A stretch of DNA of 64,000 nt from Clostridia bacterium (GTDB lineage Bacteria > Bacillota > Peptococcia > DRI-13 > UBA5745), in NCBI GenBank assembly GCA_018434325.1, contig JAHDPO010000035.1:19934-83933 (forward strand). The letters run 5' to 3'. The notes below the pieces were generated by a model. The model searched no databases. It was not told where the DNA came from and saw only the letters and a program-made list of their open reading frames with translations. Shown here one piece after another: positions 59,571-64,000 of the stretch. The translations under genes were made by a program, and so were the position numbers. The number at the start of each line of letters is the position of its first letter. Positions within the stretch are counted from its first letter, which is position 1.

Positions 59571-60563
59571 GTGGCGGAAAATCTATCCCAAAGCCAAATC
59601 GATGAGCTGCTTAAAAAAATGCAGAGCGGTAAAAAAGTCGAGCAGGAAGTGGAAGAGCCGAAGCAAAAAGTAAAAGAATACGATTTCAGCAGCCCGAAAA
59701 AGTTTACGAAGGATCAGCTAAAGTCTTTGAACAATTTGCATGAGACTTTTTCCCGGGTGGTGGCTTCGTATTTTACCAGTATTTTAAGAGATATTTGCGA
59801 AGTGACTGTGGTACAAATCGAAGAGCAGCGCTATAATGAATTTAATAATGCTTTGCCGGATACCACCTTGGTAGCGATGATTGACTTTAAGCCCGGTGAA
59901 AGCAATTATGATGAAACGGCTCTGATGATCGAGTTTTCCACATCTTTCGGCTATTTAATCATTGAGCGCTTAATGGGAGCTAACGGCGACGTTTATTTAC
60001 CGGATCGGGACTACACGGAGATTGAATTAGCCATCCTGAAAACGGTGCTGGAGAGGGTTACTAATTACCTGAAAGAGGCCTGGTGCAACTACTTTGCAGT
60101 GTCTACATCCCTAAGAAGCATCGAGACCAACGGGCGAATGATCCAGGCTTTCTCGCCTCAGGATGTGGTAGTGATCGTTACCTTGGAGATCGTCTCCGGC
60201 AACTTTTCCTGTACCGCTAATATTTGCATGCCGGCTGAAAACATGGATGCCGTTATTGCCAGCTTCAATACCAAATATGCCAAAACGGCCAAGCAGCAGG
60301 ACCCCGAGAAAGAAAAGGTAAAAAAAGAACTGGTTCTTGATTATTTGAAGCAATCGGATTTAGTAGTAGAAGCCATACTGGATCAATGCCAGATGACTTT
60401 CGGCGATATTATGCAGTTGCAGGTTAATGATGTTATCGCCTTAAATAAGAAAATCGACAGCAATATATGCGTTACCGTCGACGGTGTTCCCTGGTATCAC
60501 GCCAGGCTGGGCGAAACAAAAACAAAAAAGGCAGTTAAATTGGTTGAATCCATTGCCATATGA
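59571..60563 (+). CDS. fliM: Flagellar motor switch protein FliM
   Basis: 330 residues from GTG 59571 (AGGGGAGAGGGGG upstream). LSQSQIDELLKKMQSG is the CheY-P-binding N-terminal motif. Middle CheC-like domain without active-site pair (HETFSRVVASYFTSILRDIC, LMIEFSTSFGYLIIERLMGA), C-terminal SpoA domain (AILDQCQMTFGDIMQLQVND, GVPWYHARLGETKTKKAVKL). It forms the C ring. Overlaps the fliY reading frame by four bases. Confidence 0.95.
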   Translation: MAENLSQSQIDELLKKMQSGKKVEQEVEEPKQKVKEYDFSSPKKFTKDQLKSLNNLHETFSRVVASYFTSILRDICEVTVVQIEEQRYNEFNNALPDTTLVAMIDFKPGESNYDETALMIEFSTSFGYLIIERLMGANGDVYLPDRDYTEIELAILKTVLERVTNYLKEAWCNYFAVSTSLRSIETNGRMIQAFSPQDVVVIVTLEIVSGNFSCTANICMPAENMDAVIASFNTKYAKTAKQQDPEKEKVKKELVLDYLKQSDLVVEAILDQCQMTFGDIMQLQVNDVIALNKKIDSNICVTVDGVPWYHARLGETKTKKAVKLVESIAI

Positions 60564-60577
60564 AAAGAGGGGTTTTA

Positions 60578-62191
60578 TTGGATAACGAGCAAGTTACGGC
60601 AATGAATGCTGGATTGTTAACGGAAAATGAAATGGATGTAATCGGTGAGATTATGAATATCAGCATGGGCTCGGCAGCTACAGCCGTTTCCGCCATGCTG
60701 GATAAGCAGGTCACCATTACGACGCCTACTTTGCGTCAAAGCAAATTCGGCCAGGTTGATTATTCCGATATGGACCCCTCGGTATTGGTAAAGATCAATT
60801 ATGTTGAGGGCATCAACGGAGTTAATGTTATCATGTTCCGCAGCCGGGATATGCAGATCATTCTGAATCTGCTGATGGGTAATGAAGACCTGCCGCCGGA
60901 AGATGAGCATTTTGAGTTTGATGATATGAGTATGAGCGCCGCTTGCGAGGTCATGAACCAAATGATGGGTTCTTCGGCCACGGCTTTGTCGGAGCTTTTG
61001 GGCAGGCCTGTCAACATCTCGACGCCCACGGCTCACTTATCGGAGCACATGAACCATATTGCCTCGGATTTGATGCAGATGAATGATGAGGAAATGGTAG
61101 TGGCGATTTCCTTTAATATGATGGTCAAGGATGTGATGAACAGCAACTTCATCAGCTTTCTCTCTTTTCCTTTGGCCAAGGACATCATCGCCAGCGTAAT
61201 GCCGGAAGACGGCCCGGGGATTCAGCCGCCGGCGCCGATGCCGGCGCCGCAGCCGGAACCGCAGCCGCAGGCAGCGCCACAGCCGGTACCGGAACCGCAG
61301 CCAATACCGGCGCCACAGCCAATACCAGCACCGCAACCGGCGCCGCAGCCGATACCGATGCCAGCGCCGCAGCCAATGCCGGCGCCGCAGCCAATGCCAG
61401 CGCCGCAGCCAATGCCGGCACCGCAACCGATGCAGCAGCCGCAACCGATGCAGCAGCCGCAGCCGATGCAGCAGCCGCAGCCAATGCCGGCACCGCAGCC
61501 GATGCAGCAGCCGCAACCGATGCAGCAGCCGCAACCGATGCAGCAGCCGCAACCGATGCAGCAGCCTCAGCCAATGCAGCAGCCGCAACCGATGCAGCAG
61601 CCTCAGCCAATGCAGCAGCCGCAGCCGATGCAGCAGCCGCAGCCGATGCAGCAGCAGCCGATGCAGCAGCAGCCGATGCAGCAGCAGCCGATGCAGCAGC
61701 AGCCGATGCAACAGCAACAGCCAATGCCTTGGCCCATGGAGCAGCCGGCTCAGCCTTGGCAGCAGCAGCCATGGTCTAATCAGGCCATGCCACCGCAGTA
61801 CAATCAGGGACCGATGCCGGGTCAAAGGATGGGCAATATGGTTACACCTCTGACCCCATTAAACATCAAGAAACCTCAATTCCCGGATTTTTCCGAGCCG
61901 GGCCGCAAAGGGCCGGCCGCCCAGGGCAACATCGGTCTGTTGATGGGCGTGCCTTTGGAAGTCTCCATTGTCATCGGCAAAACCCGCCGCAAAATTAAAG
62001 AGATACTGGATTTTGGCCAAGGTACGGTTTTGGAGCTGGAAAAACAAACGGGAGCGCCGGCGGAGATCATTGTTAACGGGCAGCTTTTAGCCTATGGCGA
62101 CGTCATTGTTATCGGCGACAACTTTGGCGTCAGGATTACCGAAATCGTGGGAACGAAAGAACTGATGGAATCTTTAGATGGCAGTTTGTAG
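60578..62191 (+). CDS. fliY: Flagellar switch phosphatase FliY (CheC-FliN fusion with long repeat linker)
   Basis: 537 residues from TTG 60578 (AGAGGGG six bases upstream); ATG 60560 overlapping fliM is the alternative. CheC-like domain with two phosphatase motifs: DVIGEIMNISMGSAATAVSA and CEVMNQMMGSSATALSELLG (E-x2-N each). Then a low-complexity PQ/PMQQPQ linker (61225-61735), then FliN/SpoA domain NIGLLMGVPLEVSIVIGKTR, LDFGQGTVLELEKQTGAPAE, DNFGVRITEIVGTKELMES. FliY removes phosphate from CheY and builds the C ring. Confidence 0.95.
   Translation: MDNEQVTAMNAGLLTENEMDVIGEIMNISMGSAATAVSAMLDKQVTITTPTLRQSKFGQVDYSDMDPSVLVKINYVEGINGVNVIMFRSRDMQIILNLLMGNEDLPPEDEHFEFDDMSMSAACEVMNQMMGSSATALSELLGRPVNISTPTAHLSEHMNHIASDLMQMNDEEMVVAISFNMMVKDVMNSNFISFLSFPLAKDIIASVMPEDGPGIQPPAPMPAPQPEPQPQAAPQPVPEPQPIPAPQPIPAPQPAPQPIPMPAPQPMPAPQPMPAPQPMPAPQPMQQPQPMQQPQPMQQPQPMPAPQPMQQPQPMQQPQPMQQPQPMQQPQPMQQPQPMQQPQPMQQPQPMQQPQPMQQQPMQQQPMQQQPMQQQPMQQQQPMPWPMEQPAQPWQQQPWSNQAMPPQYNQGPMPGQRMGNMVTPLTPLNIKKPQFPDFSEPGRKGPAAQGNIGLLMGVPLEVSIVIGKTRRKIKEILDFGQGTVLELEKQTGAPAEIIVNGQLLAYGDVIVIGDNFGVRITEIVGTKELMESLDGSL
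61225..61735 (+). repeat. Low-complexity Pro/Gln/Met tandem repeat in fliY
   Basis: It encodes PAPQP units and then about twelve near-identical PMQQPQ (18-bp) units and four PMQQQ (15-bp) units. Repeats this similar are prone to slippage, so copy number may vary between strains. The minus strand shows long open frames (Leu/His/Arg repeats), which are shadows. Confidence 0.85.
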
Positions 62192-62254
62192 GGAATAAAA
62201 TCTTATAGTATAATTAAAATATTGCAGACTATTGAGCCGGGAGGAGTAAAAGGG

Positions 62255-62617
62255 ATGTATAAAATTTTGGTTGTTGATGATGCGGGTTTTATGCGAATGA
62301 CGATTAAAAACCATTTAAGTAAAGCCGGTTATACTGATTTTGTGGAGGGCGAAGACGGTCAGAAGGCAGTAGAGCTTTATAAATCCGAAAAGCCGGATTT
62401 GGTGATTATGGATATTACCATGCCCAACATGAATGGTATTGAAGCGCTGCGTACGATCACACAAGGAGATCCCGGCGCCAAGGTGATCATGTGTTCCGCT
62501 ATGGGTCAGGAGTCCATGGTTATGGAAGCCATTACTTTGGGAGCTTTAGACTTTATTGTTAAGCCTTTTAAACAGGAGCGGATTGTCCAGACCGTATCAA
62601 AAGTCCTGCCTCTGTAA
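62255..62617 (+). CDS. cheY: Chemotaxis response regulator CheY
   Basis: 120 residues from ATG 62255 (GGAGG upstream). Acidic DD pair in ILVVDDAGFMRM, phosphorylated Asp in LVIMDITMPNMNG, Ser in MCSAMGQ and Lys in IVKPF, all present. Single-domain regulator that signals to FliM; the phosphatase FliY lies beside it. Confidence 0.94.
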   Translation: MYKILVVDDAGFMRMTIKNHLSKAGYTDFVEGEDGQKAVELYKSEKPDLVIMDITMPNMNGIEALRTITQGDPGAKVIMCSAMGQESMVMEAITLGALDFIVKPFKQERIVQTVSKVLPL

Positions 62618-62666
62618 GGAGGCGATATGCCCGCCTTAATTACCGGGCAGGAAGGGGTAAAACCGG

Positions 62667-63020
62667 GTGGGAGAAGAGTTTAACGCTTTCGGCTCTATTT
62701 TAGGCGGAGTTATTTTCATCATCCTGATCTTTGTAGCGGCCTATTACGTTACAAAGCTTGTTGGTAAGGGTTATATGGGGATGGGCGCTGCCGCCAAAGA
62801 AATGACCGTCATTGACAAATTAGTTCTTGGACATGACCGTTTCTTGCTGATTGTGCGCATCGGTGAAAAAACTTTGCTCCTTGGTGTAACCCCTCAGCAC
62901 ATTGAAACCCTGGCGGAGCTGGAGGGCGAACAATTCAGCGGTCTGCCGGCGCCCCAGGGTAATACAGATTTTTTAACCTTATTAAAAAACCGGTTGCAAA
63001 AACCGCAGGATCATGATTGA
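62667..63020 (+). CDS. fliO: Flagellar biosynthesis protein FliO/FliZ
   Basis: 117 residues from GTG 62667. One membrane segment (SILGGVIFIILIFVAAYYVT), then a cytoplasmic domain: KEMTVIDKLVLGHDRFLLIV, IGEKTLLLGVTPQHIETLAE, LLKNRLQKPQ. FliO assists assembly of the FliP ring. Gene order cheY-fliO-fliP as in Bacillota. Confidence 0.87.
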   Translation: MGEEFNAFGSILGGVIFIILIFVAAYYVTKLVGKGYMGMGAAAKEMTVIDKLVLGHDRFLLIVRIGEKTLLLGVTPQHIETLAELEGEQFSGLPAPQGNTDFLTLLKNRLQKPQDHD

Positions 63021-63056
63021 GAAGAATGGAGAATTCTCGGAAGGGTATGGTAATGA

Positions 63057-63827
63057 TTGAGGCGTTATAAGATAGCCGTTTTTTTTCTTGTTATAATCCT
63101 GGGTCTTGGGATCACGGCAACCGGCCATTCCAGCCTCCAGGCAGCCTCCCTCAATATCGATTTTGGCTTAGGTGAGCAGGAAGGCGCCTTAGGGCCGCTG
63201 CAAATGTTGATTTTCCTGGCATTGCTTACCTTGGCGCCCTCGATTCTGATCATGCTGACCAGCTTTACCAGGATCATTATTGTTTTTTCTTTTTTGCGCA
63301 ATGCCATCGGTTTGCAGCAGACGCCGCCTAATCAGGTGATTGTGGGATTGGCTTTATTCCTTTCCCTTTTTATCATGTGGCCGACGCTGGGGGAGATCAA
63401 CGAAACTGCCGTACAGCCTTTTATGGCAGGAACCATCAGCCAGGCGGAATGCCTGGACAAGATGAAAGATCCTCTGAAAATTTTCATGTTAAAGCAGACG
63501 AAGGCCCCGGAGCTGAATCTGTTTTTGTCTTTGGCAGGCGAAGACAGCCTGACCCAGGAGATCAGGCCCGAGCTGCTGACGAACTTGGGCATGCAGATTG
63601 TCATACCGGCTTTCATTACCAGTGAGCTGAAACGGGCCTTTATTATGGGCTTTTTATTATTTATTCCTTTTCTGGTCATCGACATGATTGTTGCCAGTAC
63701 GCTGATGTCCATGGGTATGGTAATGCTGCCGCCATCGATGATATCGCTGCCTTTTAAGCTGATGCTTTTCGTGGTGGTGGATGGCTGGAGCCTGCTGATG
63801 GAAACCCTGGTCAAAAGCTTTCATTAG
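63057..63827 (+). CDS. fliP: Flagellar type III export gate protein FliP
   Basis: 256 residues from TTG 63057. A signal sequence (IAVFFLVIILGLGITATGHS) then hallmark TSFTRIIIVFSFLRNAIGLQ, QTPPNQVIVGLALFLSLFIM and ELKRAFIMGFLLFIPFLVID, MSMGMVMLPPSMISLPFKLM. Complete. It forms the export gate pore with FliQ and FliR, whose genes should follow beyond the window, if the intervening hairpin-rich region does not interrupt the operon. Confidence 0.95.
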   Translation: MRRYKIAVFFLVIILGLGITATGHSSLQAASLNIDFGLGEQEGALGPLQMLIFLALLTLAPSILIMLTSFTRIIIVFSFLRNAIGLQQTPPNQVIVGLALFLSLFIMWPTLGEINETAVQPFMAGTISQAECLDKMKDPLKIFMLKQTKAPELNLFLSLAGEDSLTQEIRPELLTNLGMQIVIPAFITSELKRAFIMGFLLFIPFLVIDMIVASTLMSMGMVMLPPSMISLPFKLMLFVVVDGWSLLMETLVKSFH

Positions 63828-63844
63828 CTGTTATATTATTCTGC

Positions 63845-63990
63845 GATTAAAATATGGAATATTTTAATCTGGCAATTCTTGATTGCCACTGCGCCAAAGG
63901 CGCAGGCAGAATAGCATATATGCCAATCTGCGTGGGCAAGGCCCACTGCCGCACTCTGTGCGGCAAATTAAAAACTAAAGGTTTTTAATT
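63845..63990 (+). repeat. Cluster of seven consecutive hairpins after fliP
   Basis: In order: GATTAAAATAT/ATATTTTAATC (63845-63869), GGCAAT/ATTGCC (63871-63887), CTGCGCC/GGCGCAG (63889-63905), palindrome GCATATATGC (63914-63923), GTGGGC/GCCCAC (63932-63946), TGCCGCAC/GTGCGGCA (63947-63965) and AATTAAAAAC/GTTTTTAATT (63966-63990). Loops are three to five bases. An outer pairing CTGC/GCAG may close the set. No coding frame is apparent. Structured RNA or a mobile palindromic element; it runs to the window edge. Confidence 0.75.
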
Positions 63991-64000
63991 GCAGATTAGT

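Noticed and set aside
61037..61825. Long minus-strand frames (262 and 195 residues) opposite fliY
   Set aside because: They mirror the Pro/Gln repeat of fliY; Leu-Leu-His-Arg and Ala repeats with no start signal or homologous pattern.

Overview
The window looks like the chromosome of a flagellated, Gram-positive-type anaerobe of the Clostridia (Bacillota). The basis is the gene order def-fmt-YugP-rsmB-rlmN, a flagellar locus with FliW/CsrA, a DUF6470 (YviE-like) protein, FlbD and a CheC-FliN fusion FliY, the lack of P- and L-ring genes in the part seen, strong GGAGG ribosome sites and frequent TTG/GTG starts. I cannot name a genus from sequence alone.

Layout. (1) 1-8.1 kb, minus strand: stress and redox genes. 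They are an iron-sulfur protein cut by the window edge next to a YgbA-type nitrosative-stress protein, a DUF2075 helicase-like ATPase, an ArsC/Spx-like protein, a DsbA-family gene with an in-frame TGA, a broken dehydrogenase remnant, a regulator fusing an XRE helix-turn-helix to a desulfoferrodoxin-like module, and a GIY-YIG / small protein / AAA-VWA operon. (2) 8.2-12.5 kb, plus strand: a low-GC accessory patch with an excisionase-like HTH protein, a frameshifted flavodoxin, an AraC regulator, DUF1062 and a Cys-rich protein, and a large serine recombinase without its catalytic domain. (3) About 12.65-26.17 kb: a compact, AT-rich integrated element of about 13.5 kb, apparently inserted next to the 3' end of rlmD. 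It has a tyrosine integrase, divergent repressors with palindromic operators, an iteron/AT-rich region like a replication origin, a sigma factor and a sigma-region-4-like protein, one lone phage tail tape-measure gene, and six leftward genes with phage-resistance character (zinc-ribbon protein, membrane-anchored coiled coil, PD-(D/E)XK nuclease, SieB-like, exonuclease-BRCT, DUF2971). No capsid, portal, terminase, baseplate or lysis gene is visible, so it is either a phage satellite or a reduced prophage. Four intergenic copies of a direct repeat with exactly 11-bp period lie upstream of its leftward transcription units and suggest a shared regulator. (4) 26.2-36.5 kb: housekeeping genes (rlmD, lipoprotein, macrodomain protein, AEC transporter, def, fmt, Zn-protease, rsmB, rlmN) followed by ComFB and ParA. 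(5) 36.6-64 kb: the flagellar locus, all on the plus strand: flgM-flgN-flgK-flgL, DUF6470-fliW-csrA-fliT-like, fliD-fliS-flgB-flgC, fliE-F-G-H-I-J-K-flgD-TIGR02530-flgE, flbD-motA-motB-fliM-fliY-cheY-fliO-fliP.

How it works together. FlgM holds the flagellar sigma factor until the hook is complete. FlgN and the FliT-like protein chaperone FlgK/FlgL and FliD. FliW and CsrA couple flagellin export to translation. FliE/F/G/M/Y with FliO/P and FliH/I/J build the basal body, switch and export gate. FliK and FlgD control hook growth. MotA/B power rotation, and CheY with the FliY phosphatase sets the switching direction. Several surface or linker parts are unusual (816-aa FlgE with internal repeats, 950-aa FliD, FlgD with an FN3-like tail, FliY with a Pro/Gln/Met repeat linker). 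The window ends in a remarkable run of seven consecutive hairpins just after fliP.
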